Positions 32,715 through 40,239 of a stretch of DNA of 40,239 nt are shown one piece after another. The position numbers were made by a program, and so were the translations under genes. The notes below the pieces were generated by a model that made no database searches, was not told the DNA's origin, and worked only from the letters and a program-made list of their open reading frames with translations. Each line of letters opens with the position of its first letter. Within the stretch, counting starts at the first letter, position 1. This DNA comes from Microthrixaceae bacterium (GTDB lineage Bacteria > Actinomycetota > Acidimicrobiia > Acidimicrobiales > Microtrichaceae). Location of the stretch: the NCBI GenBank assembly GCA_020439285.1, contig JAGQSZ010000003.1:10021-50259 (forward strand), given 5' to 3'.

Positions 32715-33062
32715 ATGGCTCTCACTCTTGATCGGGCGGTCGAAGCAAGCGAGATCGTCGATGCGCTCAAGCCCTTTGGTGTAACCCAAGTTGACATAGC
32801 CGCGGTAACCCACGTTTCAGATCGAGCCGTGCGCGGTTGGCGGGTCAGCGACATACACCCCGACCGCTACGACCGGCTCGCACATCTCCGCGACCTAGTT
32901 CTGTTGTTATCGGACTCTCTCAGTGCCCGTGGGGTCGGTCAGTGGTTGCACGCCAAGAACCGCCTGCTCCACGACCAACGCCCGGTCGACCTTCTAGTAG
33001 ACGACCGATACGACGAGGTGCGCCAAGCTGCTGAGGCCTTCATCGACGGCGCATACGTGTGA
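32715..33062 (+). CDS. MbcA/ParS-Xre antitoxin
   Basis: 115 aa antitoxin of the RES-Xre (COG5654-5642) class. An Xre-like N-terminal DNA-binding part (VTQVDIAAVTHVSDRAVRGWRVSD) is followed by the MbcA/ParS toxin-binding motif GVGQWLHAKNRLLHDQRPVDLLVDDRYDEV. AAAGG precedes the ATG by 6 nt. The stop overlaps the toxin start by 4 nt. The protein is expected to neutralise the RES toxin by blocking its active site. Confidence 0.9.
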   Translation: MALTLDRAVEASEIVDALKPFGVTQVDIAAVTHVSDRAVRGWRVSDIHPDRYDRLAHLRDLVLLLSDSLSARGVGQWLHAKNRLLHDQRPVDLLVDDRYDEVRQAAEAFIDGAYV

Positions 33063-33682
33063 ACTTAGCTGTCGCGGTGGCGGCCGCACCGCGACGTCGG
33101 ATCATCGGTAGCTGGTGGCACCAAGGCCCCACCCGTCATCCGCTGACCTCCTGTGCCAACCCTGCCCGAGGATCAGGCCGCTACCACCGCCAAGATGAGC
33201 CCGGTGTTTGGTACGCATCAAATCAGGAACAAGCCGCTTGGGCTGAACTATTTAGACACTTCACAGAAGGCGGAATCGATCCCTTTGAGCTCCGCCGCCG
33301 TGTCGGCCGCGTGTCCGTGGACGTTGAGGTACTCGACCTCACTAGCTCAACAGTCCAGAAAAGTATCGGCATCAACGCTGGCGACCTGCTCAGCGATGAT
33401 TATGCCGTCACTCAAGACGTAGCGGCAGCTGCCAGGGACGCAGGCTTTGACGCGGTCCTAGCCCCGGCAGCAGCCTTACCGGACCGCGAGACCCTGGCCG
33501 TGTTCGCCCACGCTCTCGCCAAGGTCCATCCGGAACGATCCGCTATCAGGCAGCCACCGCCCCGGCTAGCGGACCTCCTGCCACTCATACGGCCACACGA
33601 ACGGGTACCAGACGTCGTCCGGCGTGCCTATTTCACAATCGCAGGAACCGGAGCGGAAGCAATCCGCCGCCGACGTAAATAG
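33059..33682 (+). CDS. RES-domain toxin (MbcT-type NAD-degrading)
   Basis: 207 aa, GTG start overlapping the antitoxin stop. The RES fold shows a GSGRYHRQ Arg, VWYASNQEQAAWAELFRHF with its Glu, and a later Ser/Asp region (SDDYAVTQDVAAAARDAGFDAVLAPAA). RES toxins such as MbcT degrade NAD+ by phosphorolysis or hydrolysis, causing stasis or death unless neutralised. The N-terminal start is uncertain. The module separates the Tad operon from the pseudokinase-LysM genes. Confidence 0.88.
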   Translation: MNLAVAVAAAPRRRIIGSWWHQGPTRHPLTSCANPARGSGRYHRQDEPGVWYASNQEQAAWAELFRHFTEGGIDPFELRRRVGRVSVDVEVLDLTSSTVQKSIGINAGDLLSDDYAVTQDVAAAARDAGFDAVLAPAAALPDRETLAVFAHALAKVHPERSAIRQPPPRLADLLPLIRPHERVPDVVRRAYFTIAGTGAEAIRRRRK

Positions 33683-33838
33683 CGATGAGATCCCACATCC
33701 AACGGTCCGGAACCAGGCTTCCAGACATTATTTTGAGAACGCCGCGCTGCCGAGGACAACCGGGGACCGCTCCCCATTGGCTGACGCCGCTCAGATTGCG
33801 ATTCTGAGATCTGACCTCACCTACGACGTCAGGCGTGC

Positions 33839-35128
33839 ATGATGACAACTACAGACTCGACAGGTACGACTATCCACGATCATCGCTTCGAGACTCATCC
33901 AACTGTTCTCGACGGGGACCGGGTCGTGGAGAAAACAGCATCAGGAACGAATCGGTCTGAGCTGCGCCGTGAAGCTTCTGTTCTCACCCAGATGGACTCC
34001 CGTTTTGCGATCAAGTTCATCGAGCTACGCGAACGCAACGACGAGACGGTCATGGTCACCCACGACGCGGGAGCCAGAACTCTGGCCAACTGTTCGAAGC
34101 TGTCCGAGTCGGAACTTCGCTTGGCGCTAGTCGACTGCGTCAACGCCGTGTTCGAGTTACGGAGACTCGGATGGGAGCACTCCTCGTTACTCCCTGAGCA
34201 TGTGATCGTCGGTGCTCGAGGACGGGTGAAGATCTGCTCATTCGGAGCGGCCAAACACGTATCGAGCATCTCGGCAGGAGACAAACGACCGCAGATAAGC
34301 GCGGACGTGTCCGCATTGATCGATCTGGTCGTATCAGTTGCGCATCAGGACCTGTCTGATGCGAACTGGCTTGAGCGGCGACGTCGATCGCGTTTCAACA
34401 AACAGATCGAGGCCGCAGCGGCCAACGCTCGAACGACTCTCGAGTTGGGCGGAAACGTCGAACGTAGCCTCAAGACCATGGCCCGCTCGATCGCGACGCC
34501 AGAGGCCGAGGTCAACAGTTCTCCTGCCCCGAGCCACGCTTCCAATCTGGCTCAGTTGAGGGAGCGAGCAAAGCGGCCCGAGCGAGAGCCGATTCCACCA
34601 CTCGTAGGACGAGTCGCACAGATCACAGGAATCTCTCTCGCCATCTTCGCTATCGCTGCAGCTATACCCGCGCTGCGGAACAACTCCTCGGAAGCTGTCG
34701 CGTCCGCTGGCCTCGAAACAGGCGCGTCGATGGCGACTCGAACCAAGAAGACGTCAGCGTCTGAAGCCAAAGCAGCCCACGTCGAGACACCGAAACCCAA
34801 ACCCGGCAACATCATCGCCCATGGAACAACGCTGTATTCGATCGGTGCTGATGACGACGTCACGCTCACGGGCGACTGGTTCTGTTCTGGCACTGAGCAG
34901 TTGATTCTTCTGCGTCCGAGCACTGGCGAATTGTTCGTGTTCGACACTTGGGCCACTGAACAGAGCCCGACAACAGGTCGCCTCGCCACGACCATGACCG
35001 GCGCTACTGCGTTGACCAAAGCGGACAAGGAGTGTGGACCACCGTCCGTTACGACCTCCGACGGCAATTCTGTTGTTCTGGATAGCAACACGCTCTTGGA
35101 TGACGCACTCGTCGGGACCCGCCGATGA
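33839..35128 (+). CDS. Membrane pseudokinase (Ser/Thr kinase fold)
   Basis: 429 aa. The N-terminal ~220 residues keep a protein-kinase outline: VVEK (K32), helix-C Glu (E41/E45), a GWEHSSLLPEHVIV catalytic loop and ICSFGAAK in place of DFG. The loop Asp, Lys and Asn of the HRDxKPxN motif and the DFG Asp are all replaced (S116, L118, H121, S134), so catalysis is not expected. One membrane helix spans about 259-279, leaving a C-terminal outside domain of 150 aa with two Cys. It overlaps the LysM gene by 4 nt. Its placement after the Tad operon suggests a regulatory or scaffold role in the envelope (inference). Confidence 0.8.
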   Translation: MMTTTDSTGTTIHDHRFETHPTVLDGDRVVEKTASGTNRSELRREASVLTQMDSRFAIKFIELRERNDETVMVTHDAGARTLANCSKLSESELRLALVDCVNAVFELRRLGWEHSSLLPEHVIVGARGRVKICSFGAAKHVSSISAGDKRPQISADVSALIDLVVSVAHQDLSDANWLERRRRSRFNKQIEAAAANARTTLELGGNVERSLKTMARSIATPEAEVNSSPAPSHASNLAQLRERAKRPEREPIPPLVGRVAQITGISLAIFAIAAAIPALRNNSSEAVASAGLETGASMATRTKKTSASEAKAAHVETPKPKPGNIIAHGTTLYSIGADDDVTLTGDWFCSGTEQLILLRPSTGELFVFDTWATEQSPTTGRLATTMTGATALTKADKECGPPSVTTSDGNSVVLDSNTLLDDALVGTRR

Positions 35129-35883
35129 ACGCCACGATTCTGTTCGATTCCGCGGACCTCGACAGGGTTGCTGCGATCAGCACACGGGCATTCGTCGTCA
35201 TCGGTTGCTATATAGGCGCCGTTGTCGTGTTGAACATCTGGGCCCAGCGTTCCCGCAACAAGCGCCTTCGTGGCCTTGTGGCAAAGATGACCCCTCGCTT
35301 CATGGGTTTGATATTCGCCGGGCTCGTTGCCACAGCATCGCCCGTGTCTGCCCAGACGAGCTCTACTGACTCGACAACGGATCTCCCGGTCATGACTGTC
35401 GTTACGACCACGCCGCCCACGACGCAGCCGTCGCCGTCGCCATCACAGCCATCGACTTCTGCTCCCACCATGAAAGTGGTCTCCGCCCCGGTCGGCCCAC
35501 TCACATGGATGCCTTGGATGCAGTCAGGCTCGACCGCCACCCATCAGACGTCTGATCGCGTCGTTTCAACAGATCAAACGACTCAGCCATCGGTTCCCAC
35601 GTTTGAATCTGAAGCACTACCGGAACCGGCACCAGATGCCCGTGTCGAGGAGACTTCCGTCGCGCCAACCGCGAGTGCTGTCCATGTGGTCGCGCCGGGT
35701 GAACACTTCTGGTCCATCGCAAGGACCGTTCTGGAGTCCGGCGGTGTGACCGATCCGAGTGAGCCCGAGGTGACCCGGTACTGGGCACAGTTGGTTGAGG
35801 CCAACCGCCACCGGCTCATCGACCCTCACAACACTGACCTGATCATGCCCGGTCAAGAACTCGTTTTACCGCCGATCGGTTGA
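35125..35883 (+). CDS. Membrane-anchored LysM-domain protein
   Basis: 252 aa. Hydrophobic segments lie at about 23-40 and 59-77; the second ends in Ala-rich residues (ATASPVSAQ) that look like a signal-peptide end. A long Thr/Ser/Pro-rich linker (about 78-185) leads to a C-terminal LysM domain (HVVAPGEHFWSIARTVLESGG...PGQELVLPP, about 187-250), predicted to bind peptidoglycan. It overlaps the pseudokinase gene by 4 nt and so is made with it. The pair could tether or sense the wall near the pilus. Confidence 0.85.
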   Translation: MNATILFDSADLDRVAAISTRAFVVIGCYIGAVVVLNIWAQRSRNKRLRGLVAKMTPRFMGLIFAGLVATASPVSAQTSSTDSTTDLPVMTVVTTTPPTTQPSPSPSQPSTSAPTMKVVSAPVGPLTWMPWMQSGSTATHQTSDRVVSTDQTTQPSVPTFESEALPEPAPDARVEETSVAPTASAVHVVAPGEHFWSIARTVLESGGVTDPSEPEVTRYWAQLVEANRHRLIDPHNTDLIMPGQELVLPPIG

Positions 35884-35933
35884 GCACATACCGCCAGCTT
35901 CAAAGCTCGCGGAGCTATCCAAACAGAGACGGA

Positions 35934-36674
35934 TTAGCTGACGATGGTCGCGATAAGGACGAAGTGGCAGGCTCCAGCAGCGATGGTCATGGCATGCCAG
36001 ACCTCGTGATAGCCGAACTTCTCGGGTGACAGGATCGGACGGTGGAGCCCGAAAGCGATTGCACCAAGGGTGTAGAGAAGCCCACCGATGCCGAGCAGAG
36101 CGAGTTGCACCCCATTGAGATTGTCGACCAGTACCGGCAGGGTCAGCACAGCACCCCATCCCAGGACGATGTAGAGCCACGAACCGCTCTTGAGTCCGGA
36201 ACTCTTCCCCGGTTCGATGTCATCCAGGCGCTCACCGAGGTTGACGATCTTGAGCACCACCCCGGCGAGAGCGGTGACCCACGCCACGACCAGCATCGGA
36301 ATTCCCCAAACCCGTGGAAGCGCCACGAGGCACAGCGGGGTGTAGGTACCGGCGATCAACATGAAGATCATCGAGTGGTCCGCTCGGCGGAACCACATGA
36401 CTGATTTCTGGGACCGGGCACGCAGATGATACGTAGCACTGGTGCCGAAGAGTCCGGCCAGCGACGCCCAGTACACCGCCACAGCAACACGAGCACCTGT
36501 TGTTTCAACAGCGCTCAGCAGATAAAGACCGGCGGGCATGACCACAGCGAAAGCAAGGGCATGCAGCTTTCCTCTCCAACGTGGTCGCAGGCCATACCAA
36601 TCGGTGATCGTCTCCTGATCGGAGCCTGTTGTTGTTTCGAGGTTGGTATTCGAAATCGAATCGTCGATAGCCAT
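35934..36674 (-). CDS. Hemolysin III / YqfA-like PAQR membrane protein
   Basis: 246 aa with seven predicted membrane helices. The conserved PAQR/HlyIII residues are seen as LFGTSATYHL, RADHSMIFMLIAGTYTP and HEVWHAMTIAAGACHF, whose His residues bind metal. The ATG at 36674 (GGGGGAAC upstream) is preferred to the frame start at 36806, which overlaps the BldD-like gene. It lies 26 nt after that gene on the same strand, so the two are probably co-transcribed. Role in bacteria is unclear; ceramidase-like hydrolase activity has been proposed for the superfamily. Confidence 0.88.
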   Translation of the reverse strand: MAIDDSISNTNLETTTGSDQETITDWYGLRPRWRGKLHALAFAVVMPAGLYLLSAVETTGARVAVAVYWASLAGLFGTSATYHLRARSQKSVMWFRRADHSMIFMLIAGTYTPLCLVALPRVWGIPMLVVAWVTALAGVVLKIVNLGERLDDIEPGKSSGLKSGSWLYIVLGWGAVLTLPVLVDNLNGVQLALLGIGGLLYTLGAIAFGLHRPILSPEKFGYHEVWHAMTIAAGACHFVLIATIVS

Positions 36675-36700
36675 CGTCGTTCCCCCGCCGATTGTGTTTG

Positions 36701-37282
36701 TCAGTTGGGCGCTTCCGCCTCTTCTTCTCTGTAGGGGCCGCTCATCTGCAGGCCCATTTCTTCCAGACGTCCCCACGCCAAGTCGTCTGAGAGACCAAGT
36801 ATGCACGCGATCAGACGCAGGTCGTCACGCCGAATGCTGAGTACGCGCCCGTTGAAGTCCTGTCGTTGGACCTGGATCTTCCGCACGTAACGAGAAATCA
36901 TCTGCGCCTCTGCCCCACCCATCGAAGCGAGTTGGGTCAGATCTAGTCGAAGCTTCGCCTCATGGCTGGACCGGTCACCGCCGCTGCCATCACCTTGGGA
37001 TGTGGAGCCCTCGGGCAGTAGCTGGTCGACGGGAACACGGTAGATACCGGCGAGCCGCGCCAGCCGCGGAACTGATATTGACCGCTCTCCGCGTTCGTAG
37101 GCACCGAGCACGCTCGCCTTGAATTCCTGATCGGACAGTGCCTCAACATCTTGGAGCGACATCCGCTTCTGGCGCCGAATCTGGCGCAGCCGTTCGCCCA
37201 CAGCGAGTCCATAGGAAGCATCGCGGTCCCCCATGAGGTCCGGTTCCTGTGTACTCCGCTCGCTTGGGTTTAGATCTGTCAT
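36701..37282 (-). CDS. BldD-like transcription regulator
   Basis: 193 aa. An N-terminal XRE-type HTH (GERLRQIRRQKRMSLQDVEAL..., about 25-90) is followed by a C-terminal domain with RYVRKIQVQRQDFNG and the signature R140-Q-D142-x8-R151-R-D-D154. In Streptomyces BldD the corresponding RxD-x8-RxDD motif binds c-di-GMP, so this protein probably reads that signal. Two BldD-box matches lie upstream of the gene, suggesting autoregulation. Start 37282 or 37234. It is followed by the HlyIII-like gene. Confidence 0.88.
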   Translation of the reverse strand: MTDLNPSERSTQEPDLMGDRDASYGLAVGERLRQIRRQKRMSLQDVEALSDQEFKASVLGAYERGERSISVPRLARLAGIYRVPVDQLLPEGSTSQGDGSGGDRSSHEAKLRLDLTQLASMGGAEAQMISRYVRKIQVQRQDFNGRVLSIRRDDLRLIACILGLSDDLAWGRLEEMGLQMSGPYREEEAEAPN

Positions 37283-37351
37283 TCGGGTTACTCATTTCCG
37301 CCGAGGGGCATCGGCCTCACGTCAACAACGTGAGTCCTCCCTTTCCGCACT

Positions 37352-37366
37352 ATCACTCTGAGTCAC
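37352..37366 (-). promoter_or_regulatory. BldD-type box 1
   Basis: ATCACTCTGAGTCAC fits the Streptomyces BldD operator outline nTnAC-n5-GTnAn. It lies 70 bp upstream of the BldD-like gene start, a natural place for autoregulation. Function is inferred. Confidence 0.5.
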
Positions 37367-37404
37367 ACTGATACCGCAAAGCCATAGGTGGAGATGCCTA
37401 AGGA

Positions 37405-37419
37405 CTCACTCTAAGTGAC
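37405..37419 (-). promoter_or_regulatory. BldD-type box 2
   Basis: CTCACTCTAAGTGAC is a second match to nTnAC-n5-GTnAn, 53 bp from box 1 centre to centre, about five helical turns. It may also affect the rest of the intergenic region, which has no other plus-strand gene. Confidence 0.5.
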
Positions 37420-37532
37420 CAGACGAGAGTGGAGTAATCCAGACATAGTGACGGACCTCACATAGCCTGAAATGAGTCCAACATCGCTGTGGTTATTGTT
37501 GGGTCACGTCGACCATCGCGACGGGCCTCCGG

Positions 37533-38249
37533 TCAGTCGACCCGACTGGTCCTGAGCGCACACATTCGTGCGGCCACGGCGATTGATGCTGTTTCTGCTC
37601 GCAAGACGCTGGGACCGAGATCGATGAGGGGTGCATCCCCGTACTCGCCGGGTTCCCAACCCCCTTCAGGACCAATGAGCACCAGGTCGTCGCCGGCACC
37701 GAGTTCACGTCCGCCGAAGTCGGCAACCGCCGCTCCCATCGAAACCAGGTGCTCGACATCGGAGATCTCGATACTGGGAACGGTCAGTCGACGGCTCTGA
37801 CACGAAGCGCTGAGAGCAATCCGGTTCAGGCGTTCCAGGTTTCGCTCGACCTTGTCCTCGCGCCAGCGCGCAACCGAACGACGGGCATGGAAGAACACGA
37901 TCCGGTCGATTCCCAACTCGGTGAGCTTCTGCACGACGAGCTCGGGCTTGTCCCCTTTGACGATTGCGATACCGACCGACAACGGAGTTCCAAGCTCAGG
38001 TGAATCGCCGTGGCTCTCGGTTGCCTCGATCCCGTTCGGAGCGACGAATTTGCACATCCGCCAGTGACCGACGCCGTCAGTGACACACACCTCGTCGCCG
38101 GGCCTCAATCGCAATACCCGGCCAAGGTGATGGGCATCCGGGTCGCTCAGACGGGGCACGTCGACATCGTCAACGAACACGAGCGCGTCAGCTGTCAACC
38201 AAGGCTGGGGTTCGGGCCGCATGCGGGGATCAGGTAGCGATGTCGACAT
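37533..38249 (-). CDS. rsmE: 16S rRNA m3U1498 methyltransferase RsmE
   Basis: 238 aa SPOUT-class enzyme that methylates U1498 in 16S rRNA using S-adenosylmethionine. An N-terminal PUA-like part (HHLGRVLRLRPGDEVCVTDG) is followed by the SPOUT core with KLTELGIDRIVFFHARRSV. The knot signature is LIGPEGGWEPGEY, with the cofactor-binding LGPSVLRAETA. It follows dnaJ by 29 nt in the hrcA-dnaJ-rsmE operon. Confidence 0.94.
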   Translation of the reverse strand: MSTSLPDPRMRPEPQPWLTADALVFVDDVDVPRLSDPDAHHLGRVLRLRPGDEVCVTDGVGHWRMCKFVAPNGIEATESHGDSPELGTPLSVGIAIVKGDKPELVVQKLTELGIDRIVFFHARRSVARWREDKVERNLERLNRIALSASCQSRRLTVPSIEISDVEHLVSMGAAVADFGGRELGAGDDLVLIGPEGGWEPGEYGDAPLIDLGPSVLRAETASIAVAARMCALRTSRVD

Positions 38250-38278
38250 CTGGTTGTCAGGTGCTCATCCGAGCTGGG

Positions 38279-39403
38279 TCAATTCTTGAACGCCGTCTTC
38301 ACCCGAGAGAAGAAACCTTCGTCGACCGGTGTGACCTTGTCGCCACGAACCTCGGCCAAGCGCCTGAGCAGGTCCTCTTCTTCGAATTCCAACTTGGAGG
38401 GGATGTCGATACCGATCACAGTTAGGAGATCGCCGCGCCCTCGCCCATCGAGATGAGGTACACCCTTGCCCTTCAATCGGAACACCTTGCCGTGTTCGGT
38501 ACCGCGGGGGATCTTCAGTTCCTCAGTCCCATCAAGTGTTTCCAGTTCGATCGTCGTACCGAGGACCGCTTGGGTCAGTTCGATCCGCAGCTCTCGAACG
38601 AGGTCGTCCTTTCGACGTTCGAAGACCTTGTGGGGTTTGACCCGCAGTCGCACATAGAGGTCTCCGGCCGGACCGCCACGCCCCCCGACTGCTCCCCTGC
38701 CGGCGAGCTTCAAGGTGGAACCGTCGTCCACACCCGCAGGCACGTCGACGGTGTAGGTCCGTTCCTCGATCAGGCGACCTGCTCCTGAACAAGTGGGACA
38801 CGGATCGGCAATGATCTGGCCCTGCCCACCACACGCACTGCATGTACCGCTGCGGACGATCTGGCCCAACACCGTCTGGGCAACGGTCCGAACGTGCCCG
38901 CTGCCCTGGCACTGTGGACAGGTCTCCGGGGCCGAACCCGATCGCGCTCCTGTGGATTCACAGTCATCGCAGCGCACGGCTGTCCGCACATCCACATCGC
39001 ACTGACAGCCGAACACCGCGTCGGTGAATTCGAGAACTGCCTGTGTGTCGAGGTCCTCGCCTCGGGGTGGTCCGCTAGGTCCGCGTTGACGTCCGCCTCC
39101 GCCGAATGGATTGTTCATCCCGAAGAAGGAATCGAATAGGTCTCCAAGTCCGCCGGCACCGCTACCGAAGGGATCGGACATATCAAAGCCATTGGTGCTG
39201 CCGAAACGGTCATAACGTTCCCGCTTGGCAGGATCAGACAAGACCTCATATGCGGCAGAGATCTCCTTGAAGCGCGATTCTGCTTCGGGATTGTCAGGAT
39301 TCGCGTCCGGGTGACAATCCCTGGCTATACGCCGATATGACTTCTTGATCTCGTCTGCCGAGGCGTCTCGCTCGACTTCCAACAGTTCGTAAAGGTCGGT
39401 CAC
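38279..39403 (-). CDS. dnaJ: Chaperone DnaJ
   Basis: 374 aa type-I Hsp40 (the HrcA-linked copy, often called DnaJ2 in actinobacteria). A J domain with HPD ([10 protein letters not shown]) precedes a Gly/Phe-rich region. Four zinc motifs follow ([24 protein letters not shown] and CPTCSGAG; the first deviates from CxxCxGxG), then the substrate-binding C-terminal domain. The start is GTG with GAAGG upstream. It partners DnaK, whose gene is not in the window. It lies 18 nt after hrcA. Confidence 0.96.
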   Translation of the reverse strand: MTDLYELLEVERDASADEIKKSYRRIARDCHPDANPDNPEAESRFKEISAAYEVLSDPAKRERYDRFGSTNGFDMSDPFGSGAGGLGDLFDSFFGMNNPFGGGGRQRGPSGPPRGEDLDTQAVLEFTDAVFGCQCDVDVRTAVRCDDCESTGARSGSAPETCPQCQGSGHVRTVAQTVLGQIVRSGTCSACGGQGQIIADPCPTCSGAGRLIEERTYTVDVPAGVDDGSTLKLAGRGAVGGRGGPAGDLYVRLRVKPHKVFERRKDDLVRELRIELTQAVLGTTIELETLDGTEELKIPRGTEHGKVFRLKGKGVPHLDGRGRGDLLTVIGIDIPSKLEFEEEDLLRRLAEVRGDKVTPVDEGFFSRVKTAFKN

Positions 39404-39421
39404 TTTCAGCCTTCATTCAGG

Positions 39422-40239
39422 TCAGCCCTCGCTGAGCAAGTTGCTCAGACGTCGGCTGACCACCGCCACAGCGGAGAGAGTTTCTGGATAATTCATTCGA
39501 GTTGGCCCGACCACTGCGATCGCACCAGCGGACTCATCACCTAATCGGTATGGAGCGACCACGAGTGAACATTCTGATAGGCGCGCCACCCCCGATTCGG
39601 ATCCGATCGACACCGCAATTCCGGAGTCCACGAGTTCTTTGAGCAACGAAACAACGACCAGTTGCTGTTCGAGAATTCCGAGTACTGCTTCGACGGTCTC
39701 GCGTGCGTCGAAGGATCCTGCAATGTGAGCTCGACCGTCGACGAACACCTGTCGTGCTTCAACCTCGATCGCGCTTCGCAGTTCATCGAGTGCAGCGTTG
39801 GCGACGACGGACGCTGGGGACTGACCATCGATTGCCACTTTGGACAGGTCTTCGATCGACTGATCGACAACCTTGGTGAGCACCATGGTCTGGGCATCGT
39901 GGAGAACCTCGGCACCAACCGGGTCGGTTAGATCCAGAGTCCTCTTGAGCACCGCTCCGTTGGAGAGCACGACAACAACCAGGACAAGGTTCTGGGATAG
40001 TTCGACGAGTTGAACCGATCGCACGGTTGTCACATTGGTGGCCTCACCGACGACAACCGCGGCCGTGCCGGTGATCGACGAGAGCAACGATGTGGTGTCC
40101 GAGAGCATTCGCTCGATTTCGCCATGCGCACTGTTGAAGAACTCAGCGACCAGGCGCACATTCGCAGGGCTGAGCGGCTCGTCACCACTCAGGTTGTCGA
40201 CGAAATGCCTGTAGCCCTTCTCGGTGGGAATACGCCCGG
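39422..40239 (-). CDS. hrcA: Heat-inducible repressor HrcA, N-terminus beyond window edge
   Basis: Negative regulator that binds CIRCE elements ahead of heat-shock operons. The visible C-terminal about 270 residues include GRIPTEKGYRHFVDNL at the end of the DNA-binding domain, GAAVLKRTL-like signatures (SNGAVLKRTLDLTDP) and a C-terminal VGPTRMNYPETLSAV block that is diagnostic of HrcA. The winged-helix start lies outside the window. It is the first gene of the hrcA-dnaJ-rsmE operon. Any CIRCE site would be further upstream, out of sight. Confidence 0.93.
   Translation of the reverse strand, partial: GRIPTEKGYRHFVDNLSGDEPLSPANVRLVAEFFNSAHGEIERMLSDTTSLLSSITGTAAVVVGEATNVTTVRSVQLVELSQNLVLVVVVLSNGAVLKRTLDLTDPVGAEVLHDAQTMVLTKVVDQSIEDLSKVAIDGQSPASVVANAALDELRSAIEVEARQVFVDGRAHIAGSFDARETVEAVLGILEQQLVVVSLLKELVDSGIAVSIGSESGVARLSECSLVVAPYRLGDESAGAIAVVGPTRMNYPETLSAVAVVSRRLSNLLSEG

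Noticed and set aside
1-40239. CRISPR array, rRNA genes or prophage structural genes
   Set aside because: None seen: no regular repeat-spacer pattern, no rRNA sequence, no capsid, portal or tail motifs.

Overview
The window is a G+C-rich chromosomal segment of an actinobacterium, most likely of the class Acidimicrobiia (inference). The support is a set of actinobacterial gene neighbourhoods: hrcA-dnaJ-rsmE, phoH-ybeY-corC-era-uppS-recO, glyS-dnaG-rpoD, BldC- and BldD-type regulators, DUF2510 proteins, and a secretin-less Tad pilus locus. No name can be given from the sequence alone.

Layout. 1-2.4 kb: a phytanoyl-CoA dioxygenase-like enzyme, a ROK-family sugar kinase and a 46-aa protein. 2.4-5.2 kb: an accessory patch with a broken nuclease/helicase N-terminus, a HigBA-type toxin-antitoxin pair with nested palindromes, an HTH ORF and an unknown protein. 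It lies between the intact tRNA-Val gene and a 25-nt copy of that tRNA's anticodon arm, as expected for a small or decayed integrated element. 5.3-9.7 kb: a membrane diguanylate cyclase with an intact inhibitory site, an ArsC-like protein, an inositol-monophosphatase-family enzyme, an unknown protein, a DUF2510/scramblase-like protein and a CAU-anticodon tRNA. 9.8-11.6 kb: a small unknown gene, then a second tRNA-associated duplication (tRNA-Asn 3' half plus its terminator) bracketing about 1 kb. 11.7-16.5 kb: rpoD, dnaG and glyS. 16.6-19.2 kb: a proline-rich membrane protein, a transposase-like gene and a VOC protein. 19.3-24.7 kb: recO, uppS, era, corC-like, ybeY and phoH, all on the minus strand and tightly packed. 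24.7-25.6 kb: an unknown protein and a BldC-like regulator.

25.7-32.5 kb is a translationally coupled Tad/Flp pilus operon (CpaB-like, TadZ-like, TadA, TadB, TadC, a pilin and three TadE/TadG-like proteins). It is followed by a RES/Xre (MbcTA-type) toxin-antitoxin module with a striking array of four 12-bp repeats, and then by a coupled pseudokinase-LysM membrane pair. A BldD-like regulator and a hemolysin-III-like protein (minus strand) follow, then rsmE, dnaJ and the start-truncated hrcA. The Tad-to-BldD block sits between rsmE and phoH, genes that are near neighbours in many actinobacteria, so it looks like an insertion into the conserved backbone.

Two regulatory threads stand out. First, the BldD-like protein keeps a c-di-GMP-binding signature (RQD-x8-RRDD), has two matches to the BldD operator consensus upstream of its own gene, and shares the window with an apparently active diguanylate cyclase. 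Second, the BldC-like gene and the Tad operon diverge from one AT-rich intergenic region that holds perfect inverted repeats. No CRISPR array or rRNA gene was seen.
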